Source: Oscillospiraceae bacterium (GTDB lineage Bacteria; Bacillota; Clostridia; Oscillospirales; Oscillospiraceae). From it: a stretch of 35,155 bases of DNA. Both the position numbers and the translations under genes were made by a program. The notes below the pieces were generated by a model. That model was given only the letters and a program-made list of their open reading frames with translations, was not told where the DNA came from and made no database searches. Positions 15,629-23,331 of the stretch are shown here, in pieces. The first letter of the stretch is position 1. Each line of letters opens with the position of its first letter. The stretch is from the NCBI GenBank assembly GCA_020025655.1, contig JAHHRR010000018.1, positions 1-35,155 on the forward strand. The letters run 5' to 3'.

Positions 15629-16189
15629 ATGAAACGTCTATGCCTGCTCATATTATGTATTTTTTCTCTTATGCTTACCGCCTGCGGCGGACAGGCGGAT
15701 CAGGAAAAATTAGATGAATTCAAATCTCAGCTTTCCCAGAGAGAGACTGTCAGCTTTACTGCCGACATACGCTGTGAATATCCGGATAAAACTCATGAGT
15801 TCTCGCTTTATTATGAAGGAGGAACCGAGGGCAGTACTGTAAAGGTTTTAAGCCCTAAGATGATCGCCGGTGTATCTGCCGAATTCAGTCCCGACGGAAC
15901 CTCCCTGAATTTTGGAGAAACCTCCGTCGATACCGGCAATCTGGACGAGTACGGATTAAGTCCTATGTCCGCTCTCCCCTCTCTTGTTAATTTAATGAAA
16001 AACGGATTTATGGAAAGCAGCTGGGAAGAAGCCGATTTCTCAGTTTATGAGCTGAGCCTTAATGATAATTTAAGCGCTCAAATCTGGTTTAACAGCCTGA
16101 ATATGGTTCCGGTAAAAGCTGAGCTTATCAGCAACGGAACCGTAAAGGTATTTTGCAATATAGATAACTGGCTTAAAATTATGGAGTAA
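15629..16189 (+). CDS. Small lipoprotein of unknown function
   Basis: This 186-residue protein has a lipoprotein signal peptide: MKRLCLLILCIFSLMLTAC with lipobox LTAC and lipidated C19. The mature part is rich in beta-strand patterns (e.g. VSFTADIRCEYPD, HEFSLYYEGG, AQIWFNSLNMVPVKAEL). This loosely recalls LolA-like lipoproteins of Firmicutes, but I do not recognise the family firmly. ATG 15629 is chosen because GGAGG (15619-15623) stands 5 bases before it; the in-frame ATG at 15617 overlaps that ribosome site and would place residues before the signal peptide. It lies 4 bp before alr in the same operon. No other part of the context says what it binds. Confidence 0.8.
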   Translation: MKRLCLLILCIFSLMLTACGGQADQEKLDEFKSQLSQRETVSFTADIRCEYPDKTHEFSLYYEGGTEGSTVKVLSPKMIAGVSAEFSPDGTSLNFGETSVDTGNLDEYGLSPMSALPSLVNLMKNGFMESSWEEADFSVYELSLNDNLSAQIWFNSLNMVPVKAELISNGTVKVFCNIDNWLKIME

Positions 16190-16193
16190 TATT

Positions 16194-17324
16194 ATGGATG
16201 ATTTACAGAAAAGAACATGGGCCGAGGTAAGTCTTAAAAACCTGCGGCACAATTACGAAGCTATAAGAGCAGCCATACCCGAAGGCTGCCGTTTTCTTGG
16301 TGTAGTTAAAGCCGATGCTTACGGACACGGTGCAGTACCTGTTTCAAGAATGCTTGAAGAAGCAGGTGCCGATTATCTGGCTGTATCATGTCTCGATGAG
16401 GCTATGGAGCTGCGTGAAGCGGGAATAAAAATGCCTATCCTTATATTAGGCCATACTCCTCCCAAGTACACAGAAACCCTTATTGATAACAACATCAGCC
16501 AGACTATTTCCTGTTTTGCAAAGGCAAAGGAATATTCCGATGCCGCCTGTGCAATAGGAAAAGAGCTTAAAATTCACATTAAACTTGATACCGGAATGTC
16601 CCGTCTGGGCTTTCTCTGCTCTGAGGGCTACTATCAGGAGGGTCTCCGCAACGTAGCCGAGGCCTGCGCCCTGCCCGGTCTTAACCATGAGGGTATATAC
16701 ACTCACTTTGCTGTTTCCGATGAGTTTGGAGAGGATAACGAGGATTACACCCGCCGTCAGTTTGCCCTTTTCACAGGATTTATCGAAGATTTGAAAAAAC
16801 AGAGCGGGCTCAGCTTCAAGATTCGCCACTGTGCAAACAGCGGTGCAGTTGTGAACTATCCCGAAATGGCACTTGATATGGTGCGGCCCGGACTTCTGCT
16901 CTATGGATACGGAGATACTTCCGGACGTCTGGGATTAAAGCCCTGTATGCGTCTGGTGACAACTGTAAGCACCATCAAGGTATACGAACCGGGTACATCT
17001 GTCAGTTACGGCCGCCGCTACACAACTGACAAGCGCACTCGCATGGGCGTTCTTGCCATCGGCTATGCTGACGGTCTGCCCAGAATCAGCTCCAACAAAT
17101 GCAGCTATGCTGTAAAGGGTGGCTTCGCTCCCCAGTGCGGCAGCATTTGCATGGATATGTGCATGGTTGATTTGAGTGATTTTCCTCAGGTGGATGTTGG
17201 CAGTGAGGTCGAAATTTTCGGTGAACAGAACAGCATCTGCAAAATCTCAGATGCTGCCGGCACAATCCCCTATGAACTGTTATGCGCCGTTTCAAAGCGT
17301 GTTCCAAGAGTATACAAAGATTAA
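16194..17324 (+). CDS. alr: Alanine racemase
   Basis: This 376-residue PLP enzyme interconverts L- and D-alanine and supplies D-Ala for peptidoglycan. The N-terminal TIM-barrel has the cofactor lysine K39 in FLGVVKADAYGHG. The second catalytic base is Y272 in SVSYGRRY. The product-side motifs HIKLDTGMSRLGF, GIYTHFA and IGYADGLPR are all present. The C-terminal beta domain has CGSICMDMCMVD. The ATG follows the lipoprotein stop by a few bases, so the two genes form one operon, ending at a strong hairpin terminator. Confidence 0.97.
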   Translation: MDDLQKRTWAEVSLKNLRHNYEAIRAAIPEGCRFLGVVKADAYGHGAVPVSRMLEEAGADYLAVSCLDEAMELREAGIKMPILILGHTPPKYTETLIDNNISQTISCFAKAKEYSDAACAIGKELKIHIKLDTGMSRLGFLCSEGYYQEGLRNVAEACALPGLNHEGIYTHFAVSDEFGEDNEDYTRRQFALFTGFIEDLKKQSGLSFKIRHCANSGAVVNYPEMALDMVRPGLLLYGYGDTSGRLGLKPCMRLVTTVSTIKVYEPGTSVSYGRRYTTDKRTRMGVLAIGYADGLPRISSNKCSYAVKGGFAPQCGSICMDMCMVDLSDFPQVDVGSEVEIFGEQNSICKISDAAGTIPYELLCAVSKRVPRVYKD

Positions 17325-17330
17325 CTTTTA

Positions 17331-17360
17331 AAACTGCTTTACCAATTGGTAAAGCAGTTT
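17331..17360 (+). terminator. Terminator after alr
   Basis: A 13-bp perfect stem AAACTGCTTTACC / GGTAAAGCAGTTT with loop AATT is followed by TTT and an AT-rich run. It lies seven bases after the alr stop. Confidence 0.88.
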
Positions 17361-17364
17361 TTTG

Positions 17365-17400
17365 AATATCGGTTAATTTTTTAATATCGGTTAATTTTTT
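17365..17400. repeat. Perfect tandem duplication of an 18-bp unit
   Basis: The unit AATATCGGTTAATTTTTT occurs twice without a gap (17365-17382 and 17383-17400), between the alr terminator and the XRE regulator gene. It might be a slippage duplication or two binding sites for the regulator. No third copy is seen in this window. Confidence 0.85.
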
Positions 17401-17498
17401 ATAGTATTAGTTAACGGATGTTCACTACTCTTTTTTATCAACTCATGTTAATATCATATTTGCAAGGGCCTTGACATTTTACAAAAAGGTGATTACAC

Positions 17499-18533
17499 AT
17501 GAAGATTGGTGAAGTAATAAGAAAATATCGAAAGCAAAAAGAGCTCACGCAGGAAGAAATGGCAAAGCTTCTGGGTGTAACAGCACCCGCAGTGAATAAA
17601 TGGGAAAATGGCAATACAATGCCGGATATAACACTTCTTGCCCCTATTGCCCGTCTTTTGGATGTTTCTCTCAACGAGCTGCTGTCTTTTCAAAACGAAC
17701 TATCAGCGCAGGAGATACAGGAGCTTACTCTAAAAGCAGAGCAGATATTTGAAACTCAAAGCTTTGACGACGCATACGCTTGGGTAAAAAAGCAAATTGA
17801 AACCTACCCGAATTGCGATAGCCTAATCTATTGTCTTTCACTGACGCTGGAATCAAAGCGCTTCGCTCTCCAAACGTCTGACAATTCAAAATACGATTCA
17901 TTTCTTTTAGGCTGTTGCGAAAGACTTTTGAGCAGCAACGACGACAACTTCAAAACTGCAGCCGCAGGTTCCCTCTACAATTATTATCTCGGCAAAGAGC
18001 AATATGAAAAGGCCGGTGAATATTTGCGCTTTTTCTCAACCCAAAGCCTTGAAGGAAAAAGAAAACAGGCTGTACTGTATGAAAAAACAGGTGAAACAGA
18101 AAAAGCATACAAGGAATATGAGGAAATTCTTATGTCCTCGTCTCAGCTGCTAAGCTTAGTTTTCGGCAGCCTGTTTAATCTAAAATGCAAAGAGCAGGAT
18201 ACTGAGCTTGCAAAATACTATACCGAAAAGAGAAAGCTTCTTGCTGAACTTTTTGAAACGGGAGAATACAGCGTTATTGCCGCCGATTTAGAATTAGCAC
18301 AATTTGAGAAAGACCGTGATAAAACCATTTTATGCGTAGACAAGATGTTGAAAAGTTTGGATAGTATCACCGGTTTTACAGCCGCTCCCCTATTTTCCCA
18401 CATGACTTTTAAAAAAGCAGACCCTGAATTTGCTGATAAAATGCTAATTAGTATGATTAGCAGCTTTAAATCTGAGAAAGATTTCGACTATATGGAAAAT
18501 GACCCTCGTTGGAACGAACTTCTGAACATTTAA
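17499..18533 (+). CDS. XRE-family HTH transcriptional regulator with a TPR-like C-terminal domain
   Basis: This 344-residue protein has an N-terminal Cro/C1-type helix-turn-helix (about 1-62: IGEVIRKYRKQKELTQEEMA, VTAPAVNKWENGNTMPD). It is followed by about 280 residues of paired helices resembling tetratricopeptide repeats (e.g. KTGETEKAYKEYEEIL). This architecture is frequent in Firmicutes, where the helical part senses a peptide or another protein; no inducing peptide gene is seen nearby. AAAGGTGAT precedes the ATG. No clear promoter was found. It stands alone between two terminators, with no obvious target gene beside it, and its A/T-rich codon choice differs a little from alr, so acquisition by transfer is possible. 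Target and signal are unknown. Confidence 0.88.
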   Translation: MKIGEVIRKYRKQKELTQEEMAKLLGVTAPAVNKWENGNTMPDITLLAPIARLLDVSLNELLSFQNELSAQEIQELTLKAEQIFETQSFDDAYAWVKKQIETYPNCDSLIYCLSLTLESKRFALQTSDNSKYDSFLLGCCERLLSSNDDNFKTAAAGSLYNYYLGKEQYEKAGEYLRFFSTQSLEGKRKQAVLYEKTGETEKAYKEYEEILMSSSQLLSLVFGSLFNLKCKEQDTELAKYYTEKRKLLAELFETGEYSVIAADLELAQFEKDRDKTILCVDKMLKSLDSITGFTAAPLFSHMTFKKADPEFADKMLISMISSFKSEKDFDYMENDPRWNELLNI

Positions 18534-18567
18534 AAAGTCGGCGTGATTTAAATCACGCCGACTTTTT
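18532..18567. terminator. Bidirectional terminator between XRE gene and prolyl-tRNA editing gene
   Basis: A perfect 18-bp palindrome is centred between 18549 and 18550 (AAAAAGTCGGCGTGATTT and its complement), with a run of T on each strand. It starts inside the XRE stop codon and ends at the stop codon of the minus-strand gene, so it serves both. Confidence 0.88.
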
Positions 18568-19124
18568 TATTCTTCCGGTCTCTCCCAAGGCAAGTCCACA
18601 TACTGTGGCTCATATGAAAGTGCAGGTAAAATTTTTTCAATCAAATCCTCGGTTTTGAATTTAAGTGTTGAGGTATTAAGGCAAGGGTGGCAGCCGAAAA
18701 ACTCTTCTTTAAGCAAGTCTCTGTCTATCAGCAGATGTACTTTCTTTTCCTTATCATTCATAAGTCCAAGCACGCTCACAGACCCCGGAGTAATATCCAG
18801 CAGCTCGTTCATATGCTCAGGTGATGCAAAGCTCAGTCTTGCTGTACCAATCTGCTTTGAAAGGAGCTTTGTGAAAAATGGCTTTTCACCCGGCATCAAA
18901 AGCAGATAAAACTCAGTCTGCTGTCTATTTGTGAGAAAAAGGTTTTTGCAGATTTTAGCTCCCAGAACTTTTTCCACATCTTCACACGCTGTAATGGTAT
19001 CTGCTTTTTCATGGTCAGCCCTGAAATATTGGATACTAAGCTTGTCTAGAAATTCGTAGCAGCGCATTTCCTTTGCTTCTCTGCCATCAGCTCCGCCCTC
19101 ATACAAAACACTGTCTATATACAT
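18567..19124 (-). CDS. ProX/YbaK-family aminoacyl-tRNA deacylase (prolyl-tRNA synthetase-associated domain)
   Basis: This 185-residue protein is a free-standing copy of the editing domain found in bacterial ProRS, of the PrdX/ProXp-ala type. The fold is marked by FRADHEKADTITACEDVEKVLG, the lysine of GAKICKNLFLTNRQ, 'FYLLLMPGEKPFFTKLLSKQ', LSFASPEHMNELL and 'TPGSVSVLGLMND', then FFGCHPCLNTSTLKF. Characterised members hydrolyse Ala-tRNA-Pro made in error by ProRS. It starts 3 bp after the stop of the CoA-transferase gene and is probably translated from the same mRNA; the metabolic link is unclear. The exact mischarged substrate cannot be told from sequence alone. Confidence 0.88.
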   Translation of the reverse strand: MYIDSVLYEGGADGREAKEMRCYEFLDKLSIQYFRADHEKADTITACEDVEKVLGAKICKNLFLTNRQQTEFYLLLMPGEKPFFTKLLSKQIGTARLSFASPEHMNELLDITPGSVSVLGLMNDKEKKVHLLIDRDLLKEEFFGCHPCLNTSTLKFKTEDLIEKILPALSYEPQYVDLPWERPEE

Positions 19125-19127
19125 ACT

Positions 19128-20462
19128 TCACCTTTTATTGGAGGGCAGCCAGATACGCTGCTCTTCTGCTTTTTTAATCAGTTCATCTCTGAATTCAGGA
19201 TGTGCAATGGAAATCAGCTTCTCGGCTCTTTCCCATGAGCTCATACCTGCCAGATTTACCGCACCGAACTCCGTAACTATATAATAGGCCTGAGATCTGG
19301 GAGTCGTAATAATATCTCCGTTAAACTGAGGCATAATTCTTGAGTGCTTAACCCCTTCTTTATCGGTAAAGGTTGAGCTCATGCACAGAAAAGCTTTGCC
19401 GCCTTTAGACATAGCTGCACCTGTCACGAAGTCGAGCTGTCCGCCGGTTCCGCTAATCTGGCGAAGGCCTGAGCTTTCGGAAGAAACCTGACCGTAAAGG
19501 TCTACATTCAGGCATCCATTTATAGAAATAAGGTTATCGTTCTTAGCGATTATATCGGGATTGTTTACATAGCTCATCGGAAATGCAGCAAGTGAGGGGT
19601 TATCATCAACCCAGTCATAAAATTCTCTGCTGCCGACTGCAAGTCCCAAAACGCCCTTGCCTCTGTGCAGAGTTTTCTTCATATTTGTAAGCTTTCCGGC
19701 CTTGGCCATTTCCATAAAGCCGTCTGAGCAAAGCTCAGTATGCATTCCCAGATCCTTTAAATCAGACTGAGCAATAAGTGCGCCCAGTGCGTTCGGTGTA
19801 CCGCCTATTCCAAGCTGAATTGTAGTTCCATCCTTGATAAACGGCAGGATATATTCGGCAATCTTATTATCTTCCTGAGAAGGCGGCAGGAATGGTGGAG
19901 CCCAAGGTTCAATTCTGCCTGCTTCAACCACATAATCAACCTCTGAAATGTGGACAGTTTCCAGTTCTCCGCCTCTCACTCTGGGCAGTGCCTCATTAAC
20001 TTCCAGAATGATTCTGTCGGCTTTGTCAAGAACTGCTCTGGAAACACCCGCAGAGCCGGATAAGTTAAAATATCCGTGTTTATCCATAGGTGTTACAGAA
20101 ATCATCGCAACATCAACTGTTACGAAATTTTTGTAATACCACGGAAGATTTCTGAAAATCATAGGCGTAAAGAAGCAGCGACCTTTATCGCACATTTTAC
20201 GCTCATAGCCGGAGCAATGCCATGTATTATATACAAAATGCTCCTGACTGGGATCACATTCAATAACCTGAATCGGTCCTTGAGTCAGGTTACCGCGCAC
20301 CTTAACATTATGAAGCTCTTCCTTTCTTTCAGAAAGTGCCTTGTCAAGGCAGGTAGGAAAAGCAATGTTGGAGGCATAATCGACCCAGTCTCCGTCTTTT
20401 ACTATTTTTACCGCTTCTTCAGCTGTACGCAGTTTACTTTTATATTCAGCATAACAATCCAT
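19128..20462 (-). CDS. but: Butyryl-CoA:acetate CoA-transferase-like enzyme (acetyl-CoA hydrolase/transferase family)
   Basis: This 444-residue class I CoA-transferase is closest in pattern to butyryl-CoA:acetate CoA-transferases of gut butyrate producers and to 4-hydroxybutyrate CoA-transferase. The glutamate that forms the CoA thioester would be E243 in HTELCSDGF, near the position reported for the 4-hydroxybutyrate enzyme (E238). The family block GGQLDFVTGAAMSKGGK, and GIGGTPNALGAL for CoA binding, are intact. The expected reaction is butyryl-CoA + acetate to butyrate + acetyl-CoA, the last step of butyrate formation; a propionyl or 4-hydroxybutyryl substrate is not excluded. The ATG is preceded by GGGGTGATAAA. 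A promoter with a very short leader lies just upstream, and the ProX-like gene follows. Confidence 0.85.
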   Translation of the reverse strand: MDCYAEYKSKLRTAEEAVKIVKDGDWVDYASNIAFPTCLDKALSERKEELHNVKVRGNLTQGPIQVIECDPSQEHFVYNTWHCSGYERKMCDKGRCFFTPMIFRNLPWYYKNFVTVDVAMISVTPMDKHGYFNLSGSAGVSRAVLDKADRIILEVNEALPRVRGGELETVHISEVDYVVEAGRIEPWAPPFLPPSQEDNKIAEYILPFIKDGTTIQLGIGGTPNALGALIAQSDLKDLGMHTELCSDGFMEMAKAGKLTNMKKTLHRGKGVLGLAVGSREFYDWVDDNPSLAAFPMSYVNNPDIIAKNDNLISINGCLNVDLYGQVSSESSGLRQISGTGGQLDFVTGAAMSKGGKAFLCMSSTFTDKEGVKHSRIMPQFNGDIITTPRSQAYYIVTEFGAVNLAGMSSWERAEKLISIAHPEFRDELIKKAEEQRIWLPSNKR

Positions 20463-20478
20463 TTTATCACCCCGAAAA

Positions 20479-20507
20479 ATTATAGCATATACTCATCAGC
20501 TAAACAA
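20479..20507 (-). promoter_or_regulatory. Promoter of the but-ProX operon
   Basis: On the minus strand, TTGTTT (complement of 20502-20507), a 17-bp spacer and TATAAT (complement of 20479-20484) with an extended -10 (TGC before TATAAT). The -10 box ends 16 bases before the ATG, so the leader would be only about 10 nt and consist mainly of the ribosome site. Confidence 0.65.
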
Positions 20508-20581
20508 GAGAAAAGGATCGAACAGGGTTCAATCTTCCTATAATTTAGCACAATCGTGCTTATATAGTACAAATAAAAAAT

Positions 20582-20610
20582 CCCCCGTAATGTGCAAGGC
20601 ACATCGGAGG
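20582..20610 (-). terminator. Second terminator downstream of the cstA operon
   Basis: On the minus strand CCTCCG and ATGTGC pair with GCACAT and CGGGGG, with a 2-base bulge and the loop CTT, followed by ATTTTTT. It lies about 45 bp beyond the first terminator and before the but promoter. Confidence 0.7.
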
Positions 20611-20651
20611 AATTCACATTTTAACGCCGAATTCAGTTTTACAGCAAAGAA

Positions 20652-20677
20652 AAAGGGCGGTCAAAAGACCGCCCTTT
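20652..20677 (-). terminator. First terminator downstream of cstA
   Basis: An 11-bp perfect stem AAAGGGCGGTC / GACCGCCCTTT with loop of four (TTTT on the minus strand) is followed by TTCTTTG. It lies 34 bp after the cstA stop. Confidence 0.8.
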
Positions 20678-20711
20678 AAGTATGTAATGCTATTAGAAAG
20701 TTTAGACTAAA

Positions 20712-22442
20712 TTAAGCCTTTGCTTCCTTTTTCTTGGAGAGAACCTTAACACCCTCAACAACAAGAACAACAGCAAGAACAATCAGGCCGATAGACCAGA
20801 TAAGCTGGAACCAGTCGCCCCACTTTGCAGCAGCGCCTGCGATCATCTTGATCTTGTCAATGATGGTCATAACGAGGGAAGTACCAGTTGCGCAGAGCAT
20901 GAATACCATAGGTACGTAGAACATCTTGTTGTCCTTACCTGCGTTAGCAAGCCATGCAGCAACAGCCAGCATTGCGATACCAGCAAGCAGCTGGTTAGCA
21001 GCACCGAATACGCCCCAGATTTCCTTCAGACCCATGAAGCCCATACCGCAGCCGATAACGACCATGATAAAGGTGGATACGAAGGGCTTTGCCATGAAGC
21101 CACGGATGCCGGTGATTTCCTCGGGCTTCTCGCCTTCCTTAACAAAGAGCTCTGCGAACATGTAACGTGCAAGACGAGTACCGGAGTCCAGAGAGGTCAG
21201 AGCGAAGACGGAAACTGCCAGAGTCAGCAGGGTGTATACAGTGTCGTATACGGGGTTGGTAGAATCTGCAACGCCACCGAACATGGTAGCAACAGCAGTA
21301 GCAATACCACCAGCGAAGATGGTAGGAGGTGCGGACAGGTTGTAAACATCGCCGCCACCGATGTTGGTCTTGTGGTAAACAATACCGACAGCGATCAGGG
21401 AGATGATAGCCAGAGCGGACTCAACGATCATTGCGCCGTAGCCGATGACCTTTGCATCCTTCTCAGAGTCAAGCTGCTTGGAAGTAGTACCGGAACCAAT
21501 CAGGGAGTGGAAGCCGGAAACTGCACCACAAGCAACAGTAATGAACAGAGTGGGGAAGAGGTAGCCGGATCCTTCGGGATGGAAGGAAGTGAATGCGGGA
21601 AGCTCAACCTGCATATTGGAGCCGAGGATACCGACAACAGCGATGATCATCATGCCGTAAAGCAGGAAGGAGCTCAGGTAGTCACGAGGCTGCAGAAGCA
21701 TCCATACAGGAAGCAGGGATGCGAACATAACGTAAACAGCAATGAAGCCAACCCAGAAAGTACGGCTGAGGTTGATACCAACATTCAGACCGACGACAAC
21801 GATGGCAACAATGCCGAGGATACCAACAACAGTTGCGGGACCGATCTTGGCGTTCTTTCTGTATACAAAGAAACCGAAGATGAATGCAATAACGATGAAG
21901 AGCAGAGAAGTAGTTGCAGTAGATGCATGCTCAGAAACGTTTGCACGGCCGACAGTGAAGATTGAATCAGCTTCAGACATGAAGGTACCTGCAACAACTG
22001 CAGTGAAGGAAGCGATAACCAGAATCAGAACAAGCAGTGCGAAGATGGTGAACAGTCTCTGTGCACGGACACCCATGTTAGCCTTGATAACTTCACCAAT
22101 GGAACCACCATTGTGACGAATAGAGGCGAACAGAGCACCGAAGTCATGAACTGCACCGAAGAAAATACCACCGATAACAACCCACAGGAAAACAGGAACC
22201 CAACCGAAAACGGAAGCCAGGATAGGTCCGTTAATGGGGCCTGCACCAGCGATGGATGAGAAATGGTGGCCCATCAGAACAGCGGGGTTAGCAGGAACGA
22301 AGTCCTTACCGTCGTAACTGGTGTGTGCCGGGGTTTCACGAGTGGGGTCTACTCCCCATCTCTTTGCCAGCCAGCTACCGTAGAATACGTAACCTAATGC
22401 CAGCAGAACCAATGCGATAACAAGAATAAGTATTGCGCTCAC
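20712..22442 (-). CDS. cstA: CstA-family carbon starvation transporter (peptide/pyruvate permease family)
   Basis: This protein of about 576 residues has some 15 membrane segments. Typical CstA blocks are LMGHHFSSIAGAGPINGPILA, FFGAVHDFGALFASIRHNGGSIG and GFHSLIGSGTTSKQLDSE. In E. coli CstA and its paralogue BtsT (YjiY) import pyruvate, and peptide uptake is also reported; the substrate here is open. I place the start at GTG 22442, because AAGGAG lies 8 bases before it. The in-frame GTG at 22451 overlaps that ribosome site. The gene lies about 46 bp downstream of a gene for an unidentified soluble protein, probably in one operon. The small YbdD-type partner of proteobacterial cstA is absent. 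Confidence 0.92.
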   Translation of the reverse strand: MSAILILVIALVLLALGYVFYGSWLAKRWGVDPTRETPAHTSYDGKDFVPANPAVLMGHHFSSIAGAGPINGPILASVFGWVPVFLWVVIGGIFFGAVHDFGALFASIRHNGGSIGEVIKANMGVRAQRLFTIFALLVLILVIASFTAVVAGTFMSEADSIFTVGRANVSEHASTATTSLLFIVIAFIFGFFVYRKNAKIGPATVVGILGIVAIVVVGLNVGINLSRTFWVGFIAVYVMFASLLPVWMLLQPRDYLSSFLLYGMMIIAVVGILGSNMQVELPAFTSFHPEGSGYLFPTLFITVACGAVSGFHSLIGSGTTSKQLDSEKDAKVIGYGAMIVESALAIISLIAVGIVYHKTNIGGGDVYNLSAPPTIFAGGIATAVATMFGGVADSTNPVYDTVYTLLTLAVSVFALTSLDSGTRLARYMFAELFVKEGEKPEEITGIRGFMAKPFVSTFIMVVIGCGMGFMGLKEIWGVFGAANQLLAGIAMLAVAAWLANAGKDNKMFYVPMVFMLCATGTSLVMTIIDKIKMIAGAAAKWGDWFQLIWSIGLIVLAVVLVVEGVKVLSKKKEAKA

Positions 22443-22488
22443 ACTTTTCACTCCTTAAATAAAAAATGTTGAAATATTAGCATTTGTG

Positions 22489-23013
22489 TCAGGTCTTCTC
22501 CTCCCTGACAGCAAAAAGCTTCTTAAAGAAATCCGCCAGCCTGTAGCCGGCGCGGTTAGTGTAAGTCTTCTGTTTTTCAAGGTCCACTGCTGCACTCAGC
22601 AGATTTGTAAAGCCATGCAAGGAGAATTTATAGCTTTTTGTAAACTCTCTCTTTGTAAGCTCTTTAACATCTTTTTCATCGAAATGTTCTGCCACAAGAA
22701 CAACCTTAACATTTGTATACTGATGCTCCCTGTGAGGTTTAACTCTGGGAAGAGCATCATCGAGTGCAAAATCAATGCATTTTTTTATAAGCTCTTTATC
22801 AAATTCAGGTGCTGAGAATACATAAGCGTATTCATTTGTCTCATTTCCCCATATGGTATTCTTTTTATCTATCCAATATTTTTCCTGTCTTGAAAAATAG
22901 TCTGCTCTGAATATCAGAGGAAGATTTTCAGGGGCTTTCACATCACTTATATTGTAATAAGCAGAGTATGAATCCTTTAAGATTTCGAGAAACTCGAGCC
23001 TTTCGATTGCCAT
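22489..23013 (-). CDS. Uncharacterised soluble protein encoded upstream of cstA
   Basis: This 174-residue protein begins MAIERLEFLEILKDSYSAYY. I do not recognise the family. It is soluble, without signal peptide or membrane segment. It has an N-terminal helix, a central part with aromatic-rich strands (FRADYFSRQEKYW, NEYAYVFSAPEFD), a motif HREHQYTNVKVVLVAEHFD and a basic C-terminal helix (YRLADFFKKLFAV). No zinc, nucleotide or catalytic motif is evident. ATG 23013 has GGAGG 8 bases upstream, while the in-frame ATG at 23040 has no ribosome site. Its own promoter lies at 23056-23084 and would also drive cstA. A role in controlling or assisting CstA is an inference from position only. Confidence 0.75.
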   Translation of the reverse strand: MAIERLEFLEILKDSYSAYYNISDVKAPENLPLIFRADYFSRQEKYWIDKKNTIWGNETNEYAYVFSAPEFDKELIKKCIDFALDDALPRVKPHREHQYTNVKVVLVAEHFDEKDVKELTKREFTKSYKFSLHGFTNLLSAAVDLEKQKTYTNRAGYRLADFFKKLFAVREEKT

Positions 23014-23055
23014 GAAAAAATCCTCCGGAAAAATGAACAATTTGTGACTATGGTT

Positions 23056-23084
23056 AATATACCACTAAACATTTAAAAATTCAA
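23056..23084 (-). promoter_or_regulatory. Promoter of the unknown gene-cstA operon
   Basis: On the minus strand, TTGAAT (complement of 23079-23084), a 17-bp spacer and TATATT (complement of 23056-23061). The leader before the unknown gene is about 35 nt. Confidence 0.65.
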
Positions 23085-23238
23085 TAGGCTTTTGGAAGAA
23101 TTTTAGTTCAGTTTGCACATATAGTTTGTTATTTTCTTGATTTATAACAAAATTTACAGGCCTTTACAATACGTGTTAAATTTTCCCCAATTTTCATGTA
23201 CTTTTTTAAATTAATCTTAAATTTAACTAAGTAATTCG

Positions 23239-23267
23239 TTTACATTTTCTTATTTTTGATGTATTAT
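23239..23267 (+). promoter_or_regulatory. Promoter of the methyltransferase-lipid kinase operon
   Basis: TTTACA (23239-23244), a 17-bp spacer and TATTAT (23262-23267) lie about 65 bp before the methyltransferase start, in the very A/T-rich divergent region that follows the cstA operon promoter. Confidence 0.6.
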
Positions 23268-23331
23268 TTATTATGTATGTTATAGTAAAGACGAAATATT
23301 TATATTGTATTTATTTATGGAGTATTGATGT

